From Loktanella sp. PT4BL (GTDB lineage: Bacteria > Pseudomonadota > Alphaproteobacteria > Rhodobacterales > Rhodobacteraceae): a stretch of 64,000 nucleotides of DNA. Where the stretch lies: the NCBI RefSeq assembly GCF_003201935.1, contig NZ_QJJL01000001.1:558001-622000 (forward strand). Reading direction: 5' to 3'. The notes beneath the pieces are model-generated. The model had not been told where the DNA came from. It did no database searches and worked only from the letters and a program-made list of their open reading frames with translations. Positions within the stretch are counted from its first letter, which is position 1; each line of letters opens with the position of its first letter. Positions 54,407 through 63,896 of this stretch are shown here, one piece after another. The translations under genes were made by a program, and so were the position numbers.

Positions 54407-54719
54407 GGGTTCGCTCCTTTTTGAAATGGCCGACGTGGCTAGCGATGCACATCCATAGCACCAAGTTTTCAAGGGCCGATACCCTCGTTTCGCATCGTTA
54501 GCGCAACCAATCCGATGTTAGCGCAACCAATATGCCGGATGGGCCGGATGCGGCCGGAATAATGTCAGGGGGATTTCCGTATTCTCGGCAAAAGTACCGC
54601 AAATATGGCATTTTCGTGGCGTAGGATGAGTTAAGTGTTGATTCGCTTAGGTAAAACGTTGAAAAGTCTCAGTCAGCGCCTCGAAGAGCGCCGAGCATAT
54701 CGAAAGAAGGGTTTCCACC
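54407..54719. other. Divergent promoter region pckA-chvI
   Basis: 313 bp without a gene, holding both promoters. The notable content is a tandem GTTAGCGC repeat (54497-54531), a C/G-rich GCCGGATGGGCCGGATGCGGCCGG run (54533 onward) and the SD of chvI (gaaagaaggg). I see no RNA gene. Confidence 0.7.
54497..54531 (-). promoter_or_regulatory. Tandem GTTAGCGCAACCAAT motif upstream of pckA
   Basis: Two exact copies of a 15-mer, GTTAGCGCAACCAAT (54497-54511 and 54517-54531), with a 20-bp period, i.e. about two helical turns. Each is an imperfect form of the palindrome GTTAGCGCTAAC typical of LacI-family operators. A gluconeogenesis regulator of the CceR type is a plausible binder; this is inference. 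Confidence 0.5.
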
Positions 54720-55421
54720 ATGTCGAGAATTGCACTTGTAGACGATGACAGGAACATCCTCACGTCCGTTGCCATGACACTAGAGGCGGAGGGTTTCGAG
54801 GTCGAGACCTATAATGACGGTCTCTCAGCGCTCGAGGCTTTCAACAAACGGATGCCTGACATGGCTGTTTTGGACATCAAAATGCCACGGATGGACGGAA
54901 TGGATTTGTTGCAAAGACTGCGACAAAAAACCTCCATGCCCGTTATTTTCCTGACTTCCAAGGACGATGAGATCGACGAAGTGCTTGGTTTGCGCATGGG
55001 CGCTGACGATTACGTAAAAAAGCCATTTTCTCAGCGTTTACTCGTCGAACGAATCCGCGCGCTCTTGCGCAGGCAAGATGCGATTGCGGGCGAAGAGATT
55101 GAGGAAACCGAAGACACCAAAGTGATGGTCCGCGGTGAGTTGGTGATGGATCCGCTCCGTCACGCAGTGAAATGGAAAGGGAGAGACGTATCCCTAACGG
55201 TGACGGAATTCTTGTTGTTGCAGGCGCTGGCCCAGCGGCCCGGCTTTGTCAAAAGCCGGGATCAGTTGATGGATGTTGCCTATGATGACCAAGTTTACGT
55301 GGACGATCGGACGATCGACAGCCACATCAAGCGGCTGCGGAAAAAGATGCGTAACACAGATGACGAGTTCTCTGCGATCGAGACCCTTTACGGAATCGGG
55401 TACCGCTACAACGAAGAGTAA
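54720..55421 (+). CDS. chvI: Response regulator ChvI
   Basis: A 233-residue OmpR-family regulator: receiver with acidic D8-D10, phospho-site D52 ([13 protein letters not shown]) and K102 (KKPFSQ), then the winged helix with [28 protein letters not shown] and [12 protein letters not shown]. The ChvG/ChvI pair senses acid and envelope stress in alphaproteobacteria. It is followed after 3 nt by its kinase. Confidence 0.93.
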   Translation: MSRIALVDDDRNILTSVAMTLEAEGFEVETYNDGLSALEAFNKRMPDMAVLDIKMPRMDGMDLLQRLRQKTSMPVIFLTSKDDEIDEVLGLRMGADDYVKKPFSQRLLVERIRALLRRQDAIAGEEIEETEDTKVMVRGELVMDPLRHAVKWKGRDVSLTVTEFLLLQALAQRPGFVKSRDQLMDVAYDDQVYVDDRTIDSHIKRLRKKMRNTDDEFSAIETLYGIGYRYNEE

Positions 55422-55424
55422 GCC

Positions 55425-57161
55425 ATGACGGCTTCGCCCAAAATTGACGTACGCGACCTCAAGTCCGTGCGCGCAGCGGCGCGTACGCCTGATCTTGTGC
55501 TCGGCGATGATTGGGTCGATCCGGACTTTGTCACCGAAGAGATCGAAGTTGACGAGATTCCGGGCGGGCGTTTGTTCGCACTGCGGCGGTCGCCAATTGC
55601 ACGCAAGATTATCACCTTCAACCTGATCGCTTTGATCATGCTGATTTCCGGCGTGCTTTATCTCAGCCCCTCGCGTGACAGCCTCGCATTTCAGCGTGCC
55701 AACGGATTGGTCAACGAGGCGCAGTTGATTGCCGATGTTTTTGAAGGGCAGCTGCCCAGAATTGCGCCGGTGAACCTCGTCACTGCTGACGGGATCAATC
55801 CGACAGCCACATTGGAAGGTCTGAATCTGCGGGGCGGGGTCGAGGTTTCGGTTTTTGCGCCAGATACCACATTGGTGGCGCGCGCAAGCGGCAGCCTCAA
55901 CCAAGAACAGATTGCCGAGTTGGAAGCGCAAACCGGTGGAACGTTCATTCTCGATTTCCTTGTTTCGGTTTGGGATGGGCTGATCAGCCTTGGCTCGTTC
56001 GGACAGGAAGACGTTAGCGAGCAGGATGCGCTCGTGCGGCTGTCACAAGAGAATGTACAAGACGCGATCCTGAACGGCACCCAACTGGAAGCGTCGCAAA
56101 TCAACGGTGCGACAACTTTTATCGTCACAACGCCGATCATGCGCAACGATGTGGCCGTGGGGGTAATCGCTGTTACAACAGCCGCTGGCGAGGTTGACAG
56201 CCTTGTCCGCCGCGAACGCGAGCAATTCCTGCGCCTGTTCTTTGTGGGTATTCTGGTCAGTGTGGGTCTCAGTCTGGTTCTTGCCTCGACCATCGCCAAT
56301 CCACTGGCACAACTGGCCACTGCCGCAGAGGCTAGTCAGGAAAAGAATGCGCGCAAAATGTCCCCCGGCCGTGTCCGTATCCCTGATTTGAGCGGGCGCC
56401 CTGACGAAATCGGCCGTTTGTCCGCGGCACTGCGCAGCATGGTGTCGGCCCTTTACGAACGGATCGAGGGAAACGAGCAGTTTGCCGCAGATGTGGCGCA
56501 TGAGATCAAGAACCCCTTGGCCTCGCTGCGATCTGCTGTGGGCACGATGCGCGTGGCCAAACGCGACGATCAACGCGAGCGTTTGCTGGAAGTGATCGAA
56601 CATGATGTGAAGCGTTTGGACCGTCTTGTCAGCGATATCTCGAACGCGTCACGGCTCGACAGCGAGCTTGTCAAGGAAGAGGAGGAGTCCTTCGACCTGA
56701 TCAAGATGCTTGGAAATATCGGTGAATTCCTTGGCAAGGACGCCAGGCTTCGTGGCGTTGATTTCGTCACTGACCTGCCCGAAGGTACGCTTATGGTCCA
56801 GGGCCTCGAAGGGCGGATGGCGCAGGTCTTTGTCAATCTGATCACAAATGCGATTTCGTTCTGTGACAAAGGCGATGCAATCCGCATCTGGGCGCGCACC
56901 CGTCAGAACCGGGTGCTGGTGGTGGTCGAAGATACTGGCCCCGGCATTCCTGATGATGCGTTGACCAAGATTTTCCAACGCTTCTATTCCGAGCGCCCCG
57001 AAGGACAGTTCGGCAACAACTCCGGCCTAGGTTTGGCGATCTCCAAGCAGATCGTAGAGGCCCACGGTGGCGCAATCTGGGCCGAGAATATCCGGCCAAC
57101 AGATGCTGACCCAACATCTGAGCCGTTGGGTGCCCGTTTTGTTGTTGGCCTGCCGATCTAG
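55425..57161 (+). CDS. chvG: Sensor histidine kinase ChvG
   Basis: A 578-residue membrane kinase: an unusual 60-residue cytosolic N-terminus, TM1 about 61-82, a large periplasmic domain of about 185 residues, TM2 about 269-290, HAMP, the H-box FAADVAHEIKNPL with H359, and the ATPase domain with NLITNAISF, EDTGPGIPDD, FYSERPEG and NSGLGLAIS. It pairs with ChvI. The downstream hprK-rapZ-EIIA-HPr block is the usual alphaproteobacterial arrangement. Confidence 0.94.
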   Translation: MTASPKIDVRDLKSVRAAARTPDLVLGDDWVDPDFVTEEIEVDEIPGGRLFALRRSPIARKIITFNLIALIMLISGVLYLSPSRDSLAFQRANGLVNEAQLIADVFEGQLPRIAPVNLVTADGINPTATLEGLNLRGGVEVSVFAPDTTLVARASGSLNQEQIAELEAQTGGTFILDFLVSVWDGLISLGSFGQEDVSEQDALVRLSQENVQDAILNGTQLEASQINGATTFIVTTPIMRNDVAVGVIAVTTAAGEVDSLVRREREQFLRLFFVGILVSVGLSLVLASTIANPLAQLATAAEASQEKNARKMSPGRVRIPDLSGRPDEIGRLSAALRSMVSALYERIEGNEQFAADVAHEIKNPLASLRSAVGTMRVAKRDDQRERLLEVIEHDVKRLDRLVSDISNASRLDSELVKEEEESFDLIKMLGNIGEFLGKDARLRGVDFVTDLPEGTLMVQGLEGRMAQVFVNLITNAISFCDKGDAIRIWARTRQNRVLVVVEDTGPGIPDDALTKIFQRFYSERPEGQFGNNSGLGLAISKQIVEAHGGAIWAENIRPTDADPTSEPLGARFVVGLPI

Positions 57162-57172
57162 GGGCATCCGTT

Positions 57173-57598
57173 ATGGCAGCATCCCGAACCCTGCACGCGA
57201 CCTGTGTGGCTTGGGCCGATCGCGCCGTCATTATCGTGGGGAAATCAGGGTCGGGTAAATCTTCCTTGGGGCTGCAGCTTATGGCGCTGGGCTGTAAACT
57301 GGTCGCGGATGATGGCGTGCGCCTCATGTCGGAGCACGGTCTTGTGTTCGCGCAGGCACCGGACACCATCAAAGGGCTAATAGAAGCACGCGGTATCGGC
57401 ATCTTGAATGCAGAAGTGCAGAGCCGCGCAAGGGTTGTTTTGGTGGTAGACCTTGATCAATCCGAAACCGCGCGCATGCCCGAGGCGCGGTTTTTTGAAC
57501 TACTGGGACATAATCTCCCCTTGATATGCCGCGTGGACGCGCCACACTTTGCTGCAGCAGTATTGCAAATTCTCAAATCCGGTTGGAGCGATCGATGA
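57173..57598 (+). CDS. hprK: HPr kinase/phosphorylase, short form
   Basis: The enzyme phosphorylates HPr on Ser46 and can reverse this. It has only 141 residues, lacking the N-terminal domain of the Gram-positive enzyme (about 310 residues), as is normal in alphaproteobacteria. The core is intact: P-loop GKSGSGKSS (about 23-31), the catalytic DDG in [10 protein letters not shown] and the HprK signature [11 protein letters not shown]. Its substrate site Ser46 is conserved in the HPr gene at 58901. It is coupled to rapZ by ATGA. Confidence 0.92.
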   Translation: MAASRTLHATCVAWADRAVIIVGKSGSGKSSLGLQLMALGCKLVADDGVRLMSEHGLVFAQAPDTIKGLIEARGIGILNAEVQSRARVVLVVDLDQSETARMPEARFFELLGHNLPLICRVDAPHFAAAVLQILKSGWSDR

Positions 57599-58512
57599 CC
57601 AATGCGGGAGCAGCCCCAGAAGATCAGGCCGCGAGTGTGGTCTTGGTCACCGGTCCATCCGGTGCCGGGCGCTCGACGGCAATCAGGGCGCTTGAGGACT
57701 TGGGCTATGAGGTGATTGACAACCTGCCTTTGTCGCTCTTGCCGCGCTTGCTGGATGGTCCGCCGCCCGTGCGTCCGCTGGCTCTGGGTATTGATGTCCG
57801 CAACCGTGATTTCAGCATCAGTGCGTTGATCGACACAATTGACCGGCTGACAGGCAAGGGGCAGTTTCCGGCGCAGGTTCTCTATATGGATGCCAATGAG
57901 GAAGAGCTTGTGCGCCGCTATTCCGAAACGCGGCGGCGGCATCCTTTGGCCCCGGCTGGTCCGCCGCTTGCCGGTATTCAGGCCGAGCGGGACCTCTTGA
58001 TCCCTATCCGTGCGCGTGCCGATGTGCTGATTGATACGACGGGCATGTCGCCCCATGACGCGAAGGCTGAGGTTGAGCGATGGTTCAGGACAGGCGAGGG
58101 CGGTGCCAAGCTTGGCGTGACATTGCATTCTTTTTCTTACAAACGCGGTCTGCCGCGTGGCATGGACATCGTGATTGATTGCCGTTTTCTGCAAAACCCC
58201 CATTGGGAAGAAGACCTGCGTGTCCTTGACGGCCGCGATCCTGCCGTGGCGGCCTATGTCGCGGCTGATCCGCGCTTTCCGCCGTTTTTTGCCCAGATTA
58301 AGGGCCTCGTGGATTTGCTTCTTCCTGCGCATAAGGATGAGGGCAAAGCACACCTCTCGATCGCCTTTGGCTGTACAGGGGGCAAACACCGCTCGGTTGC
58401 AATGACAGAACGGCTTGCAGAGGCACTTGCACAAGACGGGTGGCATGTGTCTAAACGACATCGCGAATTAGAGCGGCGCGATGCGCAAGGGAAAAGGGAA
58501 GACGTAGTTTGA
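57595..58512 (+). CDS. rapZ: RNase adapter protein RapZ
   Basis: A 305-residue protein with an N-terminal P-loop domain and a C-terminal RNA- and metabolite-binding domain ([28 protein letters not shown]). In E. coli, RapZ directs small-RNA decay and controls glmS; the role in alphaproteobacteria is less clear. The P-loop reads [10 protein letters not shown], with Arg where the Walker Lys is usual. The start at 57595 overlaps hprK by 4 nt. Confidence 0.93.
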   Translation: MTNAGAAPEDQAASVVLVTGPSGAGRSTAIRALEDLGYEVIDNLPLSLLPRLLDGPPPVRPLALGIDVRNRDFSISALIDTIDRLTGKGQFPAQVLYMDANEEELVRRYSETRRRHPLAPAGPPLAGIQAERDLLIPIRARADVLIDTTGMSPHDAKAEVERWFRTGEGGAKLGVTLHSFSYKRGLPRGMDIVIDCRFLQNPHWEEDLRVLDGRDPAVAAYVAADPRFPPFFAQIKGLVDLLLPAHKDEGKAHLSIAFGCTGGKHRSVAMTERLAEALAQDGWHVSKRHRELERRDAQGKREDVV

Positions 58513-58904
58513 TTGGTATCGTCATCGTGGCGCATGGGGGGTTGGCGCAGGAATATCACGCCGCGGTCGAGCATGTCGTCGGGCCGCAGCCCGGCATGGT
58601 CAGTATTGCAATTGGCCCCGAAGATGACCGCGCGGCGAAACAGACCGAGATCTGCCAGGCTGCAGATGATGTCGATACCGGTGACGGTGTAGTCATCGTC
58701 ACGGATATGTTTGGTGGTTCGCCGACCAACCTTTCGCTCAAGGCCTGTAGCCCGGAAAACCGCCGCATCCTTTATGGAGCAAACCTGCCGATGCTCATCA
58801 AACTTGCCAAATCCCGCAAGGCCAGCGTGCCGGATGCTGTCGAAGCGGCCATTGCTGCGGCGCACAAATACATCAATAGTCACAACGGGGGGCTTCCCCA
58901 ATGA
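58509..58904 (+). CDS. PTS EIIA component, mannose family
   Basis: A 131-residue phosphocarrier with the phospho-accepting His9 in [16 protein letters not shown] and the FGGSPTN turn. No sugar-specific EIIB, EIIC or EIID genes are present, so it is regulatory rather than a transporter part. The start is TTG at 58509, embedded in the rapZ stop as TTGA. It overlaps ptsH by 4 nt. Confidence 0.92.
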   Translation: MIGIVIVAHGGLAQEYHAAVEHVVGPQPGMVSIAIGPEDDRAAKQTEICQAADDVDTGDGVVIVTDMFGGSPTNLSLKACSPENRRILYGANLPMLIKLAKSRKASVPDAVEAAIAAAHKYINSHNGGLPQ

Positions 58905-59170
58905 CCCAGATGCGTTTGAAGATCGAGAATATCAAAGGTCTGCACGCGCGCGCGTCCGCCAAACTGGTCGAGGTTGTCGAAAGCTTTGATGCCGAGGCCA
59001 TAGTCAGTAAGGACGGGGAACGCACCAGCGGCGACAGCATCATGGGGCTTTTGATGTTGGCAGCCTCTATCGGAACCTTTATTGACGTGGAAACACGCGG
59101 ACCGCAGGAAAAAGAGCTTGCTGCGGCAATTGAAAATCTTGTTGCCGATAAATTCGGTGAAGGCGACTGA
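58901..59170 (+). CDS. ptsH: Phosphocarrier protein HPr
   Basis: An 89-residue phosphocarrier with His15 (KGLHARASAKLVE), the site phosphorylated by enzyme I, and Ser46 (SGDSIMGLLML), the HprK site. Enzyme I is not in this window. Together with EIIA and HprK it forms a sugar-independent regulatory PTS, possibly tied to ChvG/ChvI. Confidence 0.95.
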   Translation: MTQMRLKIENIKGLHARASAKLVEVVESFDAEAIVSKDGERTSGDSIMGLLMLAASIGTFIDVETRGPQEKELAAAIENLVADKFGEGD

Positions 59171-59173
59171 TGA

Positions 59174-60079
59174 ATGTCAGGATCGGATAGGACAAGTGCA
59201 TTGACCGATACGACCCCCAAGGCCCCTGCACAGCCCGCCGTCTCAAAGCCTGTCCCGCACGTGTATAACCGGCGGGCGCTGACCTATTCGGAAACGTTTG
59301 ATCACCCCGTGCGGCGCACCGTGATCAAGACGATTGAATGGCTTACAGGGAAAATCAAGATTATCCGGATGGTCCGCGAATTTGAAAAGCGGGGCAAGTT
59401 CCACGGTCAGGCGTTCTGGCGTAATGCGCTGGATGTGATGGGGATTGATGTGACGACGCCGGACGAGCAGTTGGCGCGCATTCCCCAAACCGGGCCTGTC
59501 GTTGTTGTCGCAAACCATCCGCATGGGCTGGTTGACGGCATGATCTTTGCCGAACTGATCGGGCGGGTGCGCAGCGACTACCGTATCCTGACCCGCGCTT
59601 TTCTTACCGATATTGATGAAGGTGCAGGTAAGTTCCTCATCCCTGTCCCGTTTCCGCATGAAGAAGGCGCACAGGCAAAGATGGTCGAGATGCGCAAGCA
59701 AGCCATGGCGCATTTGAATGCTGGTGGCGTCGTAGCCGTTTTCCCTTCGGGGGTCGTCGCATCGTCTGACACGCTGTTCGGACCCATGATCGAGAGGGAA
59801 TGGAACCTTTTTACTGCCAAAATGATCCGGATGTCAGGTGCGCGGGTTGTACCGCTCTTCTTTCCGGGTTCGAATTCGCGCTGGTATCAAATGGCCAACC
59901 GCCTATCGCCCACCCTGCGCCAAAGCCTGTTGATTTATGAAATCGTCAGGGCCTGCGGCAAGCCGCAAAAGCCTGTGATTGGCCATCCGTTTGACGCAGA
60001 GGAAGTCAGGTCACGCCTGAGTGACCAACGCGCCTGTATGGATTGGATGCGGCAAGAAACGCTGCGTCTGAAAGACTAG
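59174..60079 (+). CDS. 1-Acyl-sn-glycerol-3-phosphate acyltransferase-like (PlsC domain)
   Basis: A 301-residue membrane-associated acyltransferase. The catalytic motif is VVVVANHPHGLVDG (H-x-x-x-x-D type, here N-H-P-H-G-L-V-D), followed by VFPSGVVAS. Such proteins acylate lysophospholipids or ornithine-lipid precursors. The start is the ATG at 59174; TTG at 59201 is an alternative with ataggac upstream. It lies 3 bp after ptsH. The stop shares CTAG with the convergent hbd. Confidence 0.87.
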   Translation: MSGSDRTSALTDTTPKAPAQPAVSKPVPHVYNRRALTYSETFDHPVRRTVIKTIEWLTGKIKIIRMVREFEKRGKFHGQAFWRNALDVMGIDVTTPDEQLARIPQTGPVVVVANHPHGLVDGMIFAELIGRVRSDYRILTRAFLTDIDEGAGKFLIPVPFPHEEGAQAKMVEMRKQAMAHLNAGGVVAVFPSGVVASSDTLFGPMIEREWNLFTAKMIRMSGARVVPLFFPGSNSRWYQMANRLSPTLRQSLLIYEIVRACGKPQKPVIGHPFDAEEVRSRLSDQRACMDWMRQETLRLKD

Positions 60080-60951
60080 CGCGTGGGTACAGGCGTGCCA
60101 CTGCGGTAGTCATAGAAGCCGCGTTGCGATTTACGGCCCAGCCAGCCTGCCTCGACATATTTGGTGAGCAAGGGGCAGGGGCGATATTTGGTATCGGCCA
60201 GACCGTCGTGCAGCACGTTCATGATCGCCAGACAGGTATCCAGACCGATGAAATCGGCCAGTTCCAGCGGCCCCATCGGGTGGTTTGCACCCAGCTTGAG
60301 CGAGGTATCAATGGATTGCACCGACCCTACCCCTTCATAGAGCGTATAGATTGCCTCGTTGATCATCGGCATCAGGATACGGTTGACGATGAAGGCGGGA
60401 AAATCCTCTGCGGTGGCAGAGGTTTTGCCCAAGCGTTCCACAACCGCGTGGCAGGCCTTGAAGGTGGCTTCGTCGGTCGCGATGCCGCGGATCAGTTCGA
60501 CCAACTGCATGATCGGGACAGGGTTCATAAAGTGGAACCCCATGAATTTTTCGGGCCGGTCTGTCCGTGATGCCAACCGTGTGATTGAAATTGACGAGGT
60601 GTTCGACGTCAGGATCGTGTCCGGCTTGAGGTGCGGCACAAGATCTTCGAAAATCGCGGTCTTGATCGTCTCACGCTCGGTCGCGGCTTCGATAATCAGG
60701 TCTGTCTTGCCCAGATCGGTCAGAGTTGGTGTCGTTGTGATCCGCTTCATCGCGTCGGTTTTTTGCGCCTGGGTGATCAGGTCTTTGCTGACCTGACGAT
60801 CCAGATTGCGCTCGATCAACGCGACGGCGGCACTCAACGCGTCCTCGCTGATATCGGTCATCAGCACTTCATATTCCGCAAGGGCAAAAACATGGGCAAT
60901 GCCGTTGCCCATCTGACCTGCGCCAACGATGCCTACCTTCTCAATTGTCAT
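60076..60951 (-). CDS. hbd: 3-Hydroxybutyryl-CoA dehydrogenase
   Basis: The enzyme interconverts acetoacetyl-CoA and 3-hydroxybutyryl-CoA with NAD(P)H. It is 291 residues with the nucleotide motif VGIVGAGQMGNGIA, the catalytic His in FMGFHFMNPVP and the C-terminal PMGPLELADFIGLD. The start at 60951 has aaagga 7 nt upstream. It lies near etfBA on the same strand, with the 61111-61956 gene between on the other strand. It is probably used in butyrate/PHB metabolism and the entry to the ethylmalonyl-CoA pathway. Confidence 0.95.
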   Translation of the reverse strand: MTIEKVGIVGAGQMGNGIAHVFALAEYEVLMTDISEDALSAAVALIERNLDRQVSKDLITQAQKTDAMKRITTTPTLTDLGKTDLIIEAATERETIKTAIFEDLVPHLKPDTILTSNTSSISITRLASRTDRPEKFMGFHFMNPVPIMQLVELIRGIATDEATFKACHAVVERLGKTSATAEDFPAFIVNRILMPMINEAIYTLYEGVGSVQSIDTSLKLGANHPMGPLELADFIGLDTCLAIMNVLHDGLADTKYRPCPLLTKYVEAGWLGRKSQRGFYDYRSGTPVPTR

Positions 60952-61110
60952 GATCATTCCTTTAACGGTTGGCCGCACCATAGGCCCCTGCGGGGGTCAC
61001 CTTCAAGTCGGGCGTGTAGGTAAAAGTTTTATCAAATGCCGTCATTAGCAAATTCGCAAAAGAATTGGGCGAATCTGCGCCTTGGGTGATGACAGAAAGG
61101 GGCGGTAGCC

Positions 61111-61956
61111 ATGCGACATGAAACGATTGAAACAGGTGAACTTTCGTATTCGCCGTGCCGTTACGGGAATTCACGGATGTTGTTTCGCGGGCCGCGCAAA
61201 CGACTTGATTTGCCGTATCTTGCCTTCATCGGTGGCACCGAAACCTATGGCAAATTCATCGAAAAGCCGTTTCCAACCCTTGTTGAAAAGGCCATGCGCC
61301 AGACATGCGTGAACTTTGGGTGCGTCAACGGCGGGATTGATGCCTTTGTCAATGATCCGACGATCATGGATATCTGCGCTGAAGCCGATTTGACCGTAGT
61401 GCAGGTGATGGGGGCGAATTTTCTTTCAAACCGGTTCTATTCGGTCCATCCGCGGCGAAACGACCGGTTCCTGCGCGCATCAACCGTCTTGCAGGCGATC
61501 TATCAAGAGATCGATTTTTCGGAGTTTTCCTTTACGCGCCATATGCTGGGTGCGCTGCATGCCACATCTCTCGAACGGTTTGACACTGTCGTGATTGAAC
61601 TGCGCGCGGCTTGGTTGGCGCGCATGCGCAATATGCTGGGCCAGATCGGGCGTCGGACCATCCTGCTGTGGTTTTCCGAAGATGCCATGACAGATACGCA
61701 TTGGGCCGACCGCCCGGGCCAGTTGCAGGTTGATCCGCTGTTCATCACAGCGTCAATGATTGATGAGTTGCGGCCTCTGGTCAAAGACGTTGTCGTCGTG
61801 AACCCGACGGAACGTGCCTTGTCGCAGGGCTCACGCGGCATGTACTTTCCACCAAGCCAGACGAAAGCCGCCTCAGAAATGCTGGGTGTTGATTGCCATG
61901 TCGAGGCAGGCGCGGCCCTGATCCAATCCATTAGAAACCAGCTTTATGCCATATAA
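61111..61956 (+). CDS. DUF6473-like conserved protein
   Basis: A 281-residue protein beginning MRHETIETGELSYSPCRYGNSRMLFRGPRK and containing FIGGTETYGKFIEKPFPTLVE. I associate it with the family annotated DUF6473 in Rhodobacterales (from memory). The G-G-T-E-T-Y-G and VNGGIDAF segments hint at a SGNH/sulfotransferase-like alpha/beta fold. No catalytic site can be named. It is inserted, in opposite orientation, between hbd and etfA. Confidence 0.78.
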   Translation: MRHETIETGELSYSPCRYGNSRMLFRGPRKRLDLPYLAFIGGTETYGKFIEKPFPTLVEKAMRQTCVNFGCVNGGIDAFVNDPTIMDICAEADLTVVQVMGANFLSNRFYSVHPRRNDRFLRASTVLQAIYQEIDFSEFSFTRHMLGALHATSLERFDTVVIELRAAWLARMRNMLGQIGRRTILLWFSEDAMTDTHWADRPGQLQVDPLFITASMIDELRPLVKDVVVVNPTERALSQGSRGMYFPPSQTKAASEMLGVDCHVEAGAALIQSIRNQLYAI

Positions 61957-61983
61957 AAAAGGCCCCGGCACTGCCGGGGCCCT
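61955..61983 (-). terminator. Intrinsic terminator of the etfBA operon
   Basis: Perfect stem GGCCCCGGC-act-GCCGGGGCC (61961-61981), followed on the minus strand by six T. It also lies 4 bp behind the stop of the convergent DUF6473-like gene. Confidence 0.85.
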
Positions 61984-62005
61984 TCATGCGCAATGGCGCA
62001 ACTGA

Positions 62006-62932
62006 TCAGAGCTTGCCGGTCAGTTCCGGTACGGCATCAAAAAGGTCTGCCACGAGGCCGAAGTCTGCAACCTGAAAAATAGGCGCTTCTTCATCTTTGT
62101 TGATGGCAACAATGATCTTGCTGTCTTTCATGCCCGCAAGGTGCTGGATGGCACCCGAGATGCCAACGGCCACATAGAGTTCAGGCGCTACGACCTTGCC
62201 GGTCTGGCCCACTTGCCAGTCATTGGGCGCGTAGCCACTATCCACAGCAGCGCGGGATGCGCCGACAGCGGCGTTGAGCTTATCGGCCAGCTTTTCGATC
62301 AGTGCAAAGTCTTCTTCCGACCCGACGCCACGACCACCGGAAACAACAACACCGGCAGACGTCAGTTCGGGGCGATCAGAAGCGGCTACTTTGTCTTCGA
62401 CCCATTCAGACAGGCCCGGATCGCCGGCGGCACCGATGCTTTCAACGGATGCAGAACCACCCATCGCCGCAGCATCAAAGCCAGCGGTACGGATGGTCAT
62501 GACTTTGACAGCGTCAGAGGATTTGACTGTCTGGATCGCGTTGCCTGCATAGATTGGACGCTCGAACGTGTCCGCGTCAACCACGGCAGTCATTTCAGAG
62601 ATGATCATCGCGTCCAAGAGTGCAGCGACCCGTGGCATAACGTTTTTCGCGTCCGTGGTGCCGGGGGCGGCGATATGCGTATAATCGCCTGCGAGTGATA
62701 CAATCAGAGCGGCGGTAGGCTCGGCCAAGCGGTGACCAAGGGCCGGATCTTCAGCGCAGAGTACTTTGGAGACGCCTTCAATCTTTGCTGCCTCGTCAGC
62801 GGCCGCTTTCGCTGAGGCACCCGCGCAAAGCACGGTCACATCACCCAAAGACTTCACCGCAGAGACGGCCTTTGCCGTCGCATCAACGGCCAATGTGCCG
62901 TCAGTTACTTCACCAATCAGAAGAACAGCCAT
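62006..62932 (-). CDS. etfA: Electron transfer flavoprotein alpha subunit
   Basis: A 308-residue FAD-binding subunit. It takes electrons from acyl-CoA dehydrogenases and passes them to ETF-ubiquinone oxidoreductase. The C-terminal FAD domain has [15 protein letters not shown] and [14 protein letters not shown] with [12 protein letters not shown]. It overlaps the etfB stop by one base (TAATG). Likely donors in this window are the dehydrogenase at 23446 and Mcd at 50165. Confidence 0.96.
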   Translation of the reverse strand: MAVLLIGEVTDGTLAVDATAKAVSAVKSLGDVTVLCAGASAKAAADEAAKIEGVSKVLCAEDPALGHRLAEPTAALIVSLAGDYTHIAAPGTTDAKNVMPRVAALLDAMIISEMTAVVDADTFERPIYAGNAIQTVKSSDAVKVMTIRTAGFDAAAMGGSASVESIGAAGDPGLSEWVEDKVAASDRPELTSAGVVVSGGRGVGSEEDFALIEKLADKLNAAVGASRAAVDSGYAPNDWQVGQTGKVVAPELYVAVGISGAIQHLAGMKDSKIIVAINKDEEAPIFQVADFGLVADLFDAVPELTGKL

Positions 62933-63690
62933 TATACAGCCCCCGCTTCTTTGAGTTTCTCGACAAGTTCATCAACCGAACCCACAATGATACCGGCCTT
63001 GCGGGCCGCTGGTTCTGTGGTGCTCACGATGCTGAGGCGCGGCGCGACATCAACGCCGTAATCGGCAGGTGTCTTTTCATCCAAAGGCTTTTTCTTGGCC
63101 TTCATGATGTTGGGCAGCGACGCATAGCGCGGCTCATTCAGGCGCAGGTCCACAGTCACAATTGCTGGCATTTTCACCTTGATCGTCTGCAGGCCGCCAT
63201 CAACTTCGCGGGTGACGGTCGCATTGTCGCCATCAACATCAACCTCAGAGGCGAAGGTCGCTTGTGACCAGCCCAGCAGGGCCGACAGCATCTGGCCAGT
63301 GGCATTCATGTCATTGTCGATTGCTTGCTTCCCGCACAGCACCAGACCCGGCTCTTCTTCCTTGACGATCGCGGCAAGAATTTTGGCAACAGCCAGCGGT
63401 TCAATGTCGGTGTGCACATCGTCAGCAGCAACAACAAGGATCGCACGGTCGGCACCCATCGCCAGCGCGGTGCGCAGTGTTTCCTGGCTTTGTTTGACGC
63501 CAATCGAGACCGCGACGATTTCTTCAACTTTACCCGCTTCGCGCAGGCGGATCGCTTCTTCTACAGCGATTTCGTCGAACGGGTTCATCGACATCTTGAC
63601 GTTCGCGAGATCGACACCGGAGCCGTCCGCTTTCACACGAACTTTCACGTTGTAGTCAATCACGCGCTTGACGGGTACGAGGACCTTCAT
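62932..63690 (-). CDS. etfB: Electron transfer flavoprotein beta subunit
   Basis: A 252-residue partner of EtfA that binds AMP. It has the N-terminal [42 protein letters not shown] and the beta signature near [24 protein letters not shown]. It is the first gene of the etfBA operon, 206 bp downstream of the adenosyltransferase end. Confidence 0.96.
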   Translation of the reverse strand: MKVLVPVKRVIDYNVKVRVKADGSGVDLANVKMSMNPFDEIAVEEAIRLREAGKVEEIVAVSIGVKQSQETLRTALAMGADRAILVVAADDVHTDIEPLAVAKILAAIVKEEEPGLVLCGKQAIDNDMNATGQMLSALLGWSQATFASEVDVDGDNATVTREVDGGLQTIKVKMPAIVTVDLRLNEPRYASLPNIMKAKKKPLDEKTPADYGVDVAPRLSIVSTTEPAARKAGIIVGSVDELVEKLKEAGAV

Positions 63691-63896
63691 ATGCGTTTCT
63701 CTCCCAAGAATCTGAAAATTACACTTCTCGCCCCGTTGTTAGCCTGCGCTGCCGCGTGAAAACAGTGCAAAATCGACGCGGCAGATGTCACCGACGCCAC
63801 GTTCTTGACGCGAACGTAAGGTCAAACCCCTGGGACAGGGTCTCGTATGTAATAAGCGGATCAGGTCCGATGACGGTTTTTCTGCTGAAAAATCGC

